In this document: in pieces, positions 55,151-64,000 of the stretch | Layout: every line of letters starts with the position of its first letter | How positions within the stretch are numbered: position 1 is the stretch's first letter | Assembly (NCBI GenBank): GCA_947493005.1 | Contig: CANLOY010000005.1 | Coordinates: 62,001-126,000, forward strand | Source of the DNA: an uncultured Roseivirga sp. | GTDB lineage: Bacteria > Bacteroidota > Bacteroidia > Cytophagales > Cyclobacteriaceae | Reading direction: 5' to 3' | Length of the DNA stretch: 64,000 nt | Program-made: the position numbers and the translations under genes | Notes under the pieces: model-generated | What the model was told of the DNA's origin: nothing | What the model saw: the letters and a program-made list of their open reading frames with translations, nothing else | The model's database searches: none

Positions 55151-57499
55151 TCAGGTTTTAGAAATGGCTTCGTCTAGATTAAATATGGTGTTGATAACCG
55201 ACATATATGCGGCAACCTCTGGGTTGATGATTTCCTGAGGGTATTGACCCACACTCAGATATAATTCGGCTTGATCTGGTTCTTGAGAGAATCTTTCTTT
55301 TTCTGTATCGAGAAAGCTGCTCAATACATCGAGTTCTTTGGATGAAGGTGCTCTCCCCATTATCCTTTGAAATGCAAATTGCAATCTGGCTTGCTCTTCG
55401 CTTTCGGTGGAAACTACTTTATAGGCCAATACACGAGAGGCCTCCAGAATCTGAGGGTCATTCATCAAAATCAGCGCTTGCAATGGTGTATTTGTTTTTT
55501 GGCGATCTACTTCGCAGAAGTCCCTGGAGGCTCCATCGAAAGTCATCATTGTAGGTGGAGGCACAGTGCGCTTCCAGAATGTGTAGATACTTCTTCGGTA
55601 TAAACTGTTACCCGTATCAGGAGTATACTTGTTGAGGCCTATTCCGGAAGTAGTTTCTGCCCATAGTCCATCAGGCTGGTAAGGCTTTACACTTGGTCCA
55701 CCAACCTCGCGGTTCAAAAGTCCACTTGTTGCGAGTACATTGTCTCTGATGGTTTCAAATGTCATTCTATATCTTGGTCCACGAGCGAGCCATTTGTTTT
55801 TAGGGTCTTTTTCGAGCAATTCCGGAGTAACGCGAGAGGATTGCTGATAGGTGGCCGAGAGCAGGATTTTCTTTTGAATTGACTGAATGTCCCATCCGGA
55901 CTCCATAAACTCAAAGGCCAGGTAGTCCAATAACTCAGGATGTGATGGCAGACTCCCTTGATTACCAAAATCTCCTGGAGTATCCACCAAACCTGTTCCA
56001 AAGAAATTTTGCCAGATTCTATTTACTGTTACTCGAGCAGTTAAGGGATTGTCTTTAGAGAATAACCATTTGGCAAGCCCCATTCGATCTTTTGATAATT
56101 CATTTCCAAAGGGGTTGACAGCTGATGGAGTGGAAGGATACACCTGTTCACCCTTGGCATCATATTGTCCTCTTTTCAAAAGGTGAGTTGGTCTTGGGTG
56201 AGCGGAATCTTTCATAACCATTACGCTAAGATCATCGCCTTTGAATTCGGAGGCATTGACAAAGTTCAATATACCCTTGAGGTCTTTTTCGGTGATCTTT
56301 AATTTGGGTTCAGGAATCTCTCCATAGTCGATCCTGCCTTTTTCAGGCACTGAATTAAAGAATGCATAGGTATTGAAAAACTCTTTTTGCGAAATGGGGT
56401 CATATTTGTGATCATGACACTGGGCACATTCTAGTGTGAGTCCCAAAAATGCTTTTCCAAATGTGTTGGTTCTATCCAGAACATATTCTACTCGATATTC
56501 CTCTGGAATGACTCCTCCCTCTTGAGTTATTTTATGATTTCTGTTAAAGCCAGTAGCTAATATTTGTTCTTTGGTAGGGTTGGGAAGTAAGTCACCCGCC
56601 AGTTGCCATGTGACAAATGTATTGTATGGCATGTTTTCATTGAATGCCTTTATCACCCAATCTCTCCAAGGCCACATAATACGCTCCAGGTCATCCTGAT
56701 AACCATGGCTGTCTGAGTATCGGGAGAGATCTAACCAGGCTGTAGCCATATGCTCTCCGTAAGCAGGGGTGTTCATCAATTGCCCGATGGCTTTTTCAAA
56801 AGCTTCTGGTGAATTGTCGGCCATAAAAGATGTTTTGATCTGATCATCTGGCGGAAGACCAGTAAGGTCGAAGCTGGCTCTGCGAAGCAGTCTTTCTTTC
56901 GAGGCAGACTCAGAGGGGGAAAGCCCTTTTTCCTCGAATTTTTTGGCAACCCATTGATCTACCTCATTTTGAGCCCAACCTTTAATTGAAGCTTTTGGAA
57001 CCTCCGTTTTTTCCAATGGAATAAATGACCAGTGCTTTTTCCATTTGGCTCCTTGATCGATCCATTTTTTCAATACCTCTTTTTCAGTTTCAGTTAGTTT
57101 AAGGTTTGATGCAGGTGGAGGCATTACTTCATTCGGATTGTCAGAAAATATTCTTCTCACCACTTCAGAGCTTTGACTATTACCTGCTACAATTCCGAAC
57201 AGGCTGGGATTGTCTTTCATCGCTTTATAAGCACCTTCTTCGATATCTAACCTGTAACCTGATTCTCTCTTGTTAGCGTCAGGGCCATGACAAGCAAAGC
57301 AACGGTCGGAGAGTAGTGGCCTAATATGAATATTAAAGTCAACCTGATCGGGAATGAATTCAGCACCTTGAGCATCACCACCTAAAGCTTTAACGGATTC
57401 TTTTTGTCGGCAGGATTTTAAGGTGGCCAATGCCAGAAAAAGTAGTGCTACTAACGCCAGGTAGCTAGATGATATTTTGAAATTGTGAGTTTGTTTCAT
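55151..57499 (-). CDS. PSCyt1-DUF1549-DUF1553 lipoprotein
   Basis: 782 aa. Lipoprotein signal (VALLFLALATLKSC). PSCyt1 haem motif CFACHGPDANKRESGYRLD, then MPPPASNLKLT. DUF1549 (PSCyt2) at about 165-375 with ECAQCHDHKYDPIS, and DUF1553 (PSD1) at about 470-740 with NPLTARVTVNRIWQNFFG and FDGASRDFCEVDRQKTNTPL in parts. First gene of the five-gene operon; 2 nt before DUF1501. These proteins are linked to polysaccharide or sulfated-glycan use in Planctomycetes, but no biochemical activity is established. Confidence 0.92.
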   Translation of the reverse strand: MKQTHNFKISSSYLALVALLFLALATLKSCRQKESVKALGGDAQGAEFIPDQVDFNIHIRPLLSDRCFACHGPDANKRESGYRLDIEEGAYKAMKDNPSLFGIVAGNSQSSEVVRRIFSDNPNEVMPPPASNLKLTETEKEVLKKWIDQGAKWKKHWSFIPLEKTEVPKASIKGWAQNEVDQWVAKKFEEKGLSPSESASKERLLRRASFDLTGLPPDDQIKTSFMADNSPEAFEKAIGQLMNTPAYGEHMATAWLDLSRYSDSHGYQDDLERIMWPWRDWVIKAFNENMPYNTFVTWQLAGDLLPNPTKEQILATGFNRNHKITQEGGVIPEEYRVEYVLDRTNTFGKAFLGLTLECAQCHDHKYDPISQKEFFNTYAFFNSVPEKGRIDYGEIPEPKLKITEKDLKGILNFVNASEFKGDDLSVMVMKDSAHPRPTHLLKRGQYDAKGEQVYPSTPSAVNPFGNELSKDRMGLAKWLFSKDNPLTARVTVNRIWQNFFGTGLVDTPGDFGNQGSLPSHPELLDYLAFEFMESGWDIQSIQKKILLSATYQQSSRVTPELLEKDPKNKWLARGPRYRMTFETIRDNVLATSGLLNREVGGPSVKPYQPDGLWAETTSGIGLNKYTPDTGNSLYRRSIYTFWKRTVPPPTMMTFDGASRDFCEVDRQKTNTPLQALILMNDPQILEASRVLAYKVVSTESEEQARLQFAFQRIMGRAPSSKELDVLSSFLDTEKERFSQEPDQAELYLSVGQYPQEIINPEVAAYMSVINTIFNLDEAISKT

Positions 57500-57600
57500 T
57501 CGTCTTCCCTGAATTTAAATTACTCAAAGAATTCGAATCAATGGTTTGGGGTTTACTGGTAGGGTTAATAAATGGGTTAACAGGGTCAGGTTTTTGAAAA

Positions 57601-60087
57601 TTATTTCAATAAATCGTCAAAAGCAGTGGGATAGGGCTCAGCATAGAGTTGTTCATAGTGATTGCAGAATTGACCATAGACGGTTTTGGCCATACTGACT
57701 TTTTTCAATTTCACTAGCGCATTGACTATTAGATGAAGCGCTTCGTCATGTACCATGTCAATGTTTAGAATAGCTCTCGAAATGTCAACAACTTCCTGCC
57801 AAAGGGATGCTTGTTTTTTAGCGGTTGCTTTACCTATTAAAAATTGAATGACCTTGAAATGGAAGTCTATTTTATACCGATCGAGCCATTCGTAATTTGT
57901 ATTAGGAAGCATAGCTCCCTTGGAAGTGATTTTTAAAACCGTAAGTAGTTCATCTTTTTGAATTGCATCAAGTAACTGATATAGATCGCATGTTTCAGGA
58001 GACTGGAATTGTGCAACCCATTTGTTATTGGCGAACTTAATTTCTAACCCGGAAACTGAAGAGAGTGCTTGTCTGAGTTTTTGCAAACTAACACCACGAT
58101 TATTCTTAGCACTTGCAGCTGAAGCATCGGGCCAAAGAGTTTCTGTGAGTTTACTTGTTGAAATACCTTTTTTCTCCGAAAGGCTATAGGTTAATATCAA
58201 AAGAAACAACTCTTTCAGTTTAGGAGAGAGTTTTTGGGTAATTTCTGTATTTGTGTCTTTAATACTAAACTCACCTAAGATAGAAACGGCTGAATCAATA
58301 TTCACTACCTCTTTTTCAATAATAGCAGGCGTTGATTTTTTACGTTTTTTGGCTAAATACCTCCACCAGATGAGCATGATTAAAGCACCAAAGAAAAAAG
58401 TGGAAATAGGTAGAAATATCCACCATGAGTACTTTGTGGTGCTGGCCTCAACTATTTGGAAAGACTGAGGAGGAAAAGAGATTGTATATACCTTTACTTC
58501 TGAATTGTCTTGACCGTCAGTTAATCTCTGTATAAGCGCCAACTCCTTAGTTTGCTCAGAAAAGACCAAAAACAGATTGAAGTCTCCAATGTTTCTGATT
58601 TCAAAAGGTAATTTCTCTTCCAGCCTTAGTGTTTCTACCTGACCTTTACTAATATGAATTTGAAGGAGTTCAAGCTCTTTTTCTCCATCTAAATAAGAAT
58701 ATCCGACTGCATATAAGAGAGAGTCCTTTTGATTAAGTACCATAGACGAAGAAGGGAGGTACTTGGCGGTACCAGGTGAATTTGCCCAAAACTGAGTTAT
58801 GCTACTATCATTCAGATCAAGTAAATATAAATCGTTGAGATTTTGGAACCCTAAATCTTGTTCACCACTCTGATTTCCGTAGCCACCATATATGAAGTAC
58901 TGTCCCTGGTTGTAGGCTTCGGTTACTCCCATCATAAACCTAGGTTCGGGGATATCACCTTTTAGTGGAAGTTCAATCCACTTTGAGGCATCTGGAATGT
59001 ATTGGAGTAAAGTGTTTTTAGCCTTAAAGAAACCATAACCTCCAAATATCATTGGGTTACCATTAAGTGTGTTTTCAAACGGGCCATGTTGCCACCTTTC
59101 AATCCGGAGAGAGTCTGAGGTGGGTTTGTTTTCCCATTCGAGGGAAGTCCAGTTAAAAGAATAGGCATTCAGAGGCTGAAGGTCGTAAGCGAAGAGTTTG
59201 TTTTTCAGGGTGCTGAACTGAGCATACTGAGTACTTTGATCTTTTGGAAAACTGTTCTCTGGCTTAAACTCGAGTACCTGTTTATTTCCGATGGAATAAG
59301 TGGTAATCAGGCTTTCCTCAACTAAGTAGATTGTCCCTGTTTTTTTATCGTAGGCTATACCTGGCATTTTTTCCACCTGCTGGGTGTATTGTAGTTGCCA
59401 TTTATGTTTAGTGTCAACTATCCATTCGGAATTGGAAACCTCAATAATATGTAGCTTGTTGGTGCTCTGAAGCTTTTTTTCTATGGATTTAGATAATGGC
59501 CAAAAGAACCTTTTATCATCTACCTGAATATCCAGGTTTTTTATTCCAAACCTTGGAGTAGCTATTGACGAAGGAAGTCCATATGGGCTGCGTCCAAAAA
59601 CGGCATTAATGGCAGAAATGGAATCTAACACATCCGTTTTAAACTCAATGCGCTCATCATTTATTTGGAGTACAATTCGCTTATCGGTTTTATTTAGTGA
59701 TATGGAAACGCTCAGCCAATTATTCCTAATCAGTTTATCTGCAGGGATAGCTATTTCGGGCCCGTCTTGAGTACCATTGATTTTAAGCTTGAAAACGCCC
59801 TGTGGAGAGGCCTCAGGTTTATAGAGCAAGTCTATTCTTGACAAGGTATCTGGTGTAGAAAACCTCAGCAAGTATCCGAGTTCTTCCATTCGCCACAGCG
59901 TTGTTTCAAAACTAATTTTCAGCGACTGATTAAACTTTAACGGTGAATCTGGGCTAAGGTGAAGGGCAGTTCGTAAACCTATAGGTGTCTCATAGGAGCG
60001 AAAAAGTAATCCTGTATCATTCGACTGGCCCTGAGTTGAAAGGCCATAAGTAAGTAAAATGATAGCCAGAAATAACCTGAACCGCAT
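57601..60087 (-). CDS. One-component membrane sensor: LamG-like, kelch propeller, TM, SARP/BTAD
   Basis: 828 aa. Signal peptide (1-21); a concanavalin/LamG-like domain (about 25-205, with LRTALHLSPDSPLKF, NNWLSVSISLNKTDKRIVLQ); kelch blades (about 230-540, MIFGGYGFFKAKN, YFIYGGYGNQSG, NDLYLLDL); one TM at about 550-572 (WWIFLPISTFFFGALIMLIW) followed by RYLAKKRKK; then a cytoplasmic winged-helix like SARP regulators (LSPKLKELFLLILTYS, TETLWPDASAASAKNNRGVS) and a BTAD-like helical domain. It would pass an outside ligand signal straight to DNA. It is upstream of, and in line with, the DUF1553 operon. TACTTTTG ends 5 nt before the ATG. Confidence 0.85.
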   Translation of the reverse strand: MRFRLFLAIILLTYGLSTQGQSNDTGLLFRSYETPIGLRTALHLSPDSPLKFNQSLKISFETTLWRMEELGYLLRFSTPDTLSRIDLLYKPEASPQGVFKLKINGTQDGPEIAIPADKLIRNNWLSVSISLNKTDKRIVLQINDERIEFKTDVLDSISAINAVFGRSPYGLPSSIATPRFGIKNLDIQVDDKRFFWPLSKSIEKKLQSTNKLHIIEVSNSEWIVDTKHKWQLQYTQQVEKMPGIAYDKKTGTIYLVEESLITTYSIGNKQVLEFKPENSFPKDQSTQYAQFSTLKNKLFAYDLQPLNAYSFNWTSLEWENKPTSDSLRIERWQHGPFENTLNGNPMIFGGYGFFKAKNTLLQYIPDASKWIELPLKGDIPEPRFMMGVTEAYNQGQYFIYGGYGNQSGEQDLGFQNLNDLYLLDLNDSSITQFWANSPGTAKYLPSSSMVLNQKDSLLYAVGYSYLDGEKELELLQIHISKGQVETLRLEEKLPFEIRNIGDFNLFLVFSEQTKELALIQRLTDGQDNSEVKVYTISFPPQSFQIVEASTTKYSWWIFLPISTFFFGALIMLIWWRYLAKKRKKSTPAIIEKEVVNIDSAVSILGEFSIKDTNTEITQKLSPKLKELFLLILTYSLSEKKGISTSKLTETLWPDASAASAKNNRGVSLQKLRQALSSVSGLEIKFANNKWVAQFQSPETCDLYQLLDAIQKDELLTVLKITSKGAMLPNTNYEWLDRYKIDFHFKVIQFLIGKATAKKQASLWQEVVDISRAILNIDMVHDEALHLIVNALVKLKKVSMAKTVYGQFCNHYEQLYAEPYPTAFDDLLK

Positions 60088-60092
60088 ACTCT

Positions 60093-60100
60093 CAAAAGTA
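60093..60100 (-). promoter_or_regulatory. -7 element of the kelch-SARP sensor gene
   Basis: Minus-strand TACTTTTG, then AGAGT, then ATG: a 5-nt gap, suggesting a leaderless or nearly leaderless mRNA. Confidence 0.4.
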
Positions 60101-60140
60101 TTGAAAAATAGATTGTAAGAGAATAGGTAATTGATAAATG

Positions 60141-61010
60141 CTAGTTTTCCTCACCAGCTTGCCTTTTCCTTTTCCAGCGCTTGTGCGTCCATAGCCAATA
60201 TTGAGGTGCTTCCAGAATTTGCTGCTCTAATCTTTTGGTATGCGCTTCAGTGATTTTACCATACTCACATTGCATCGGATCTTCTATGAGTACCTCAAAC
60301 TCAAATTCATAATGTCCTCGTTTTACTTTTTTAATGGCTCCAAAGACTACTGGCGAGTTCTTTTCTTTTGCGAATTTTTCTACTCCAAACATTATGGCGG
60401 TTTCCTGATTGAGAAAGCGAGTCCAGTATACTTTTTTGGCAATGCTAGGCGATTGATCAGCCCCGAAAATCGTAGCAACCATTTCGTGTTCCTGAGCAAA
60501 AAACTGCTTTACCTCCTGACGTGAAATCATTTTGAGCCCATACTTACTTCTCGATTGAAGTACCTTTTCATTCATGAATTTGTTACCTAATCTGTGATAT
60601 ATGGCTACACTTTGGTGCTCTATGTGTGCATCGAGCCCTACAGCAAACATTTCCCAGTTATTATAGTGTCCGCCTACAATAATGAGGTTCTGCTTCTTTT
60701 CGACAAAAGGTTTTAATACTTCAGGGTTCAGTACTTTAAAACGCTTTTCAGTTTCTTCCTGACTAATGCTAAATATTTTTATGCTCTCTACTATCAGGTC
60801 ACAAAAATGACTATAAAAGGCTCTTCTTAGTGTTTTGATCTCTTTTTTAGACTTGTCAGGAAATGATCTGGTTAGGTTTTGATTAACAACTTTGACCCTG
60901 TATCGGAAGAGTTTATATAAAACAAAATATAGAAAGTCAGAGACCCCATATGCTATTGTCCATGGCATACGAGATAGTGGTTTTAAAACCAGATAATAAA
61001 AAATTGGCAC
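60141..61010 (-). CDS. LpxL/HtrB-like lipid A acyltransferase
   Basis: 289 aa, GTG start (GTG CCA ATT). Membrane-anchored N-terminus, then the acyltransferase motif GGHYNNWEMFAVGL (His-x4-Glu), the ATIFGADQSPS segment, and YWLWTHKRWKRKR at the C-terminus, all typical of late Kdo2-lipid A acyltransferases. Transfers a secondary acyl chain to lipid A at the inner membrane. Divergent from dnaK. Confidence 0.92.
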   Translation of the reverse strand: MPIFYYLVLKPLSRMPWTIAYGVSDFLYFVLYKLFRYRVKVVNQNLTRSFPDKSKKEIKTLRRAFYSHFCDLIVESIKIFSISQEETEKRFKVLNPEVLKPFVEKKQNLIIVGGHYNNWEMFAVGLDAHIEHQSVAIYHRLGNKFMNEKVLQSRSKYGLKMISRQEVKQFFAQEHEMVATIFGADQSPSIAKKVYWTRFLNQETAIMFGVEKFAKEKNSPVVFGAIKKVKRGHYEFEFEVLIEDPMQCEYGKITEAHTKRLEQQILEAPQYWLWTHKRWKRKRQAGEEN

Positions 61011-61046
61011 TCGCGGTAAGGTTGAAAAAGCTTCAAATATAATAAG

Positions 61047-61131
61047 TGTCAGCTATGTTTTGAGTTTGAGTGCATATTTCTGCCAATGTGTCACCAAATG
61101 TCAGGGAAATTTGATTGGCACAACCATTGAT
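61047..61131 (+). promoter_or_regulatory. Sigma-54-like promoter with TGTCA sites, dnaK
   Basis: TTGGCACAACCATTGAT (61115-61131) keeps the GG-N10-G spacing of -24/-12 promoters (GA replaces GC). Upstream are TGTCA at 61047, TGCCA at 61081, and TGTCA at 61089 and 61099; the last two are 10 bp apart on one helix face. The nearest ends 11 nt before the -24 element, as in the grpE promoter. Confidence 0.58.
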
Positions 61132-61179
61132 GATCGCTGATTACCAAAAGAATTTTAAAAGATATTTTATTTATAGATC

Positions 61180-63105
61180 ATGGGAAAAATTATTGGAATT
61201 GACTTAGGTACTACCAACTCGTGTGTAGCGGTAATGGAGGGTAATGAGCCAGTTGTGATTCCTAACAGTGAGGGAAGAAGAACTACTCCTTCCATCGTAG
61301 CATTTTTAGATAATGGTAACGGTGAAAGAAAAGTTGGTGATCCTGCTAAAAGACAGGCAATAACCAATCCTAGAAATACTGTTAGCTCAGTGAAGAGATT
61401 CATGGGCAAGAAGCACAGCAATGTTTCTGAAGAGTTGAGGGGTATATCTTACGAAGTTGAGAAAGGCAACAACGATACCGTAAGAGTGAAGATTGGTGAT
61501 AGAAACTATACACCACAGGAGCTTTCAGCTATGATACTTCAGAAAATGAAGTCTACTGCTGAAGATTACTTGGGTACTGAAGTGAGTGAAGCGGTAATTA
61601 CTGTACCTGCTTACTTTAACGATGCTGAAAGACAGGCTACAAAAGAAGCTGGTCAGATTTCAGGCCTTGAAGTAAAAAGAATTATCAATGAGCCAACTGC
61701 CGCTGCTTTAGCATATGGGCTTGATAAAAAAGATAAAGATCAAAAAATCGCAGTTTACGACTTAGGAGGGGGTACTTTCGATATTTCTATCCTTGAATTA
61801 GGAGACGGTGTATTTGAAGTAAAGTCTACCAATGGTGACGTTCACCTGGGTGGGGATGACTTTGATCAGGTGATTATCGACTGGTTGGCAGAAGAGTTTA
61901 TTAGCGATGAAAACATCGACTTAAGGAAAGATCCAATGGCTTTACAGCGTTTGAAAGAAGCTGCTGAAAAAGCTAAGATTGAATTGTCTTCTTCTGCCTC
62001 TACTGAAATCAACCTTCCTTATATCATGCCAGTTGATGGTGTGCCAAAGCACTTGGTAAGAACACTTTCAAGAGCAAAATTTGAGTCAATTGCCGATGAT
62101 CTTGTAAAGAGATCAATGGAGCCCGTGAAAAAGGCAATGAGCGATGCCGGATATAGTACTTCTGATATTGACGAAGTAATTCTGGTAGGTGGTTCTACAA
62201 GAATCCCTAAGATTCAGGAAGAAGTGGAGAAGTTCTTCGGTAAGAAACCTTCTAAAGGAGTTAATCCTGATGAAGTTGTAGCTATCGGAGCTGCTATTCA
62301 GGGTGGTGTATTAACAGGAGAAGTTAAGGATGTATTGTTACTTGATGTAACTCCTCTTTCTCTGGGTATTGAAACAATGGGTGGTGTGTTCACTAAGCTT
62401 ATTGAGTCTAATACTACTATTCCTGCTAAGAAATCAGAGGTGTTCTCAACAGCTGCAGATAATCAGCCTTCAGTAGAAATACATGTGTTACAAGGAGAGC
62501 GTCCAATGGCTAAGGATAACAGGACTATCGGTCGCTTCCACCTAAGTGATATTCCACCAGCACCAAGAGGTGTTCCTCAGATTGAAGTAACCTTCGATAT
62601 TGATGCGAATGGTATCATGAATGTTTCGGCTAAGGATAAAGGAACTGGTAAAGAGCAAAATATCAGAATTGAAGCTTCTTCTGGTTTAACAGATGAGGAA
62701 ATCGAGAAAATGAAGCAGGAGGCTGAGGCTAATGCTGAAGCTGACAAGAAGGAGAAGGAAAAGATTGATAAGTTGAATGGAGCTGATTCTTTGATTTTCC
62801 AGACTGAGAAACAATTGAAAGATTATGGAGATAAGCTTTCAGAGGAAAACAAAAAGCCAATCGAAGAGGCTTTAGCTAATCTGAAAACAGCCCATGGAAA
62901 TCAGGATGTTGATTCAATCGATGCTGGAATGGAAGCATTGAACAAAGCCTGGGAAGGCGCTGCTCAGGAAATGTATGCTGCTCAACAAGCTGAAGGTGGT
63001 GCACAGCCTGGTCCTGATGCGGGTGCTGCTGATGCAGGAGCCGGAGAAGAGAATGCAGAAGGTGCTGATGATGTTTCGGACGTAGAGTATGAAGAGGTGA
63101 AATAA
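61180..63105 (+). CDS. dnaK: Molecular chaperone DnaK (Hsp70)
   Basis: 641 aa. ATPase domain with [37 protein letters not shown] (in parts) and [17 protein letters not shown]; linker [16 protein letters not shown]; substrate-binding beta-sandwich and helical lid; Gly/Ala-rich tail ending YEEVK. The lone dnaK locus is 37 kb from grpE-dnaJ. No riboswitch or CIRCE element was seen in front of it. Confidence 0.98.
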   Translation: MGKIIGIDLGTTNSCVAVMEGNEPVVIPNSEGRRTTPSIVAFLDNGNGERKVGDPAKRQAITNPRNTVSSVKRFMGKKHSNVSEELRGISYEVEKGNNDTVRVKIGDRNYTPQELSAMILQKMKSTAEDYLGTEVSEAVITVPAYFNDAERQATKEAGQISGLEVKRIINEPTAAALAYGLDKKDKDQKIAVYDLGGGTFDISILELGDGVFEVKSTNGDVHLGGDDFDQVIIDWLAEEFISDENIDLRKDPMALQRLKEAAEKAKIELSSSASTEINLPYIMPVDGVPKHLVRTLSRAKFESIADDLVKRSMEPVKKAMSDAGYSTSDIDEVILVGGSTRIPKIQEEVEKFFGKKPSKGVNPDEVVAIGAAIQGGVLTGEVKDVLLLDVTPLSLGIETMGGVFTKLIESNTTIPAKKSEVFSTAADNQPSVEIHVLQGERPMAKDNRTIGRFHLSDIPPAPRGVPQIEVTFDIDANGIMNVSAKDKGTGKEQNIRIEASSGLTDEEIEKMKQEAEANAEADKKEKEKIDKLNGADSLIFQTEKQLKDYGDKLSEENKKPIEEALANLKTAHGNQDVDSIDAGMEALNKAWEGAAQEMYAAQQAEGGAQPGPDAGAADAGAGEENAEGADDVSDVEYEEVK

Positions 63106-63130
63106 CCATTCTACTCGATAATAATAGATC

Positions 63131-63163
63131 AAATCCCCAACAGTAATGTCGGGGATTTTTTTG
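63131..63163 (+). terminator. Terminator after dnaK
   Basis: AAATCCCCAACA and TGTCGGGGATTT pair over 12 bp with one mismatch around GTAA, followed by a T-run. Confidence 0.85.
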
Positions 63164-63173
63164 TTTATAAATT

Positions 63174-63187
63174 AGACCATTCGGTCT
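63174..63187. promoter_or_regulatory. TetR operator before the tetR gene
   Basis: AGACC ATTC GGTCT, a 5-bp inverted repeat with a 4-nt spacer, directly upstream of the TATATTTG -7 box, so a bound repressor would block transcription. An equivalent site stands before the thioesterase gene. Confidence 0.8.
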
Positions 63188-63194
63188 GATTTAT

Positions 63195-63202
63195 TATATT
63201 TG
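63195..63202 (+). promoter_or_regulatory. -7 element of tetR, 4 nt before ATG
   Basis: TATATTTG, then AATT, then ATG at 63207. The start point would fall at or beside the start codon. Confidence 0.5.
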
Positions 63203-63206
63203 AATT

Positions 63207-63755
63207 ATGGATACGCGTGAAAGGCTTGTAGAGACGACTTCCAAGTTGGTTAGAAAGAAGGGGTACTTTGGTACAGGTATTAATGAAATATTGAAATCTG
63301 TAGAGGTACCCAAAGGAAGTTTGTATCACCACTTTCCAAAAGGGAAGGACGAGTTGATACAGGAAGCTATTCTGTATGGAGGTGAAGCGCAGATGTTAAA
63401 GTATGGCAATGCTCTAAGAGGAAAAGGAGTTGAAGAAGGATTAAATGCCATGATTGATGTGATGATTGAGGAGCTTTTAGCCTCTAATTTTGAAGATGCA
63501 TGTCCAATAGCCGCGGTGGCATTGGCTTCTGGTACAATAGATGAACGCATAAGAAAGGCTTGTGACAACGTGTTTAAAGGCTGGCAAAATAGTTTGTCTG
63601 GGTATCTGGAGAGAAGAGGGGTTAGTAATGCAGAGGAGAAGTCGCAGCAATTGTATGCCATGTTTGAAGGAGCTTATGTGCTTAGTCAGGCACATCAAGA
63701 TGTGAAGTATTTATTACTACAGAAGAAGTTCATGAAGAGTATTCTAGAGGCATAA
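63207..63755 (+). CDS. TetR/AcrR-family repressor, LmrA/YxaF type
   Basis: 182 aa. N-terminal helix-turn-helix (TSKLVRKKGYFGTGINEILK in parts, PKGSLYHHFPKGKDEL). The ligand domain has the LmrA/YxaF C-terminal pattern: EDACPIAAVALASGTIDERI (in parts), VFKGWQNSLSGYL. B. subtilis LmrA/YxaF bind TAGACC-type boxes, and matching boxes flank this gene. Predicted to repress itself and the downstream thioesterase gene; inducer unknown. Confidence 0.9.
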   Translation: MDTRERLVETTSKLVRKKGYFGTGINEILKSVEVPKGSLYHHFPKGKDELIQEAILYGGEAQMLKYGNALRGKGVEEGLNAMIDVMIEELLASNFEDACPIAAVALASGTIDERIRKACDNVFKGWQNSLSGYLERRGVSNAEEKSQQLYAMFEGAYVLSQAHQDVKYLLLQKKFMKSILEA

Positions 63756-63772
63756 AAATTTTAACTCAAAAT

Positions 63773-63786
63773 AGACCGACTGGTCT
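63773..63786. promoter_or_regulatory. TetR operator before the thioesterase gene
   Basis: AGACC GACT GGTCT, the same half-sites and spacing as the operator at 63174. It lies 15-28 nt upstream of the thioesterase ATG, with TAAATTTT next to it as a possible -7 box. Confidence 0.78.
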
Positions 63787-63800
63787 GTAAATTTTTTACT

Positions 63801-64000
63801 ATGACGAATTACAATAAAAGACCAACCAGTACCAAGGTTATCAGATTTCAGGATTGCGACCCTTATGGACACTTGAACAATGCCAAATACATTGATTACC
63901 TGATCAATGCACGTGAAGATCACCTGATCAATGTTTACGATTTAAATGTATTTGCAATGGCGCAGTTTGAAAAACGTGGGTGGCTAGTGGGGCATAATGA
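63801..64000 (+). CDS. Acyl-CoA thioesterase-like hotdog protein, 5' part
   Basis: The first 66 residues, cut by the window end. FQDCDPYGHLNNAKYIDYL holds the catalytic Asp and Asn/His of 4HBT/FatA-type thioesterases. Under a TetR operator, so it may be induced by fatty-acyl or toxic aromatic compounds. The upstream half only; full length not visible. Confidence 0.82.
   Translation, partial: MTNYNKRPTSTKVIRFQDCDPYGHLNNAKYIDYLINAREDHLINVYDLNVFAMAQFEKRGWLVGHN

Overview
The window looks like chromosomal DNA of a Bacteroidota member, most likely Cytophagales (Roseivirga/Fulvivirga-like; this placement is inference). The reasons are AT-rich coding DNA, promoters of the Bacteroidota type (TTTG, about 19 nt, TAnnTTTG), weak ribosome binding sites, LytS/LytTR sensor-regulator pairs, a short adenylate kinase, an Obg without its C-terminal domain, an isolated atpD-atpC pair, and a CzcA-type pump fused to its outer-membrane channel. 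I see no rRNA, tRNA, CRISPR array, phage or complete insertion sequence.

Layout. 1-8.8 kb (mostly +): the end of a YbjN/Tir-like gene, an XRE regulator, clpS, recR, an aminotransferase, a PfkB sugar kinase, a LytS/LytTR pair and small secreted proteins. 8.8-25.3 kb: an M20 amidohydrolase, hemE, a second LytS/LytTR pair, sdaA, a possible zeta-type toxin with a 52-aa partner, transporters, nucleotide salvage (upp, hpt, adk), obg, and the chaperones grpE-dnaJ. 25.3-36.1 kb: an ABC-2 exporter and a heavy-metal efflux operon (DUF6660, RND-OMF fusion, adaptor), then a membrane-bound AraC/TolB/TPR regulator. 36.3-42.5 kb: an ankyrin lipoprotein with an acyltransferase, a PLP decarboxylase, a histidine kinase without a visible partner, and atpDC. 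42.6-48.1 kb is a rearranged zone. It holds one intact RluA-type pseudouridine synthase gene and two decaying 3'-end copies of it, separated by a frameshifted secreted peptide gene with its beta-propeller partner, a membrane-anchored orphan, repeats and an aminotransferase. 48.1-61 kb: prfC, then a five-gene operon of Planctomycetes-type cytochrome/DUF1501/discoidin proteins headed by a LamG-kelch-TM-SARP sensor, then an LpxL-like acyltransferase. 61-64 kb: dnaK, and a TetR regulator with operators in front of itself and of a thioesterase gene.

The most informative signals are: (a) grpE-dnaJ and dnaK share a promoter design, a sigma-54-like -24/-12 element exactly 11 nt after a TGTCA/TGACA site; (b) several genes have TAnnTTTG only 4-5 nt before ATG, suggesting leaderless mRNAs; (c) the three diverged copies of the pseudouridine synthase 3' end mark a recombination hotspot; (d) the kelch-SARP one-component sensor sits next to the cytochrome/DUF1501 operon; (e) DnaJ lacks the cysteines of zinc centre I.
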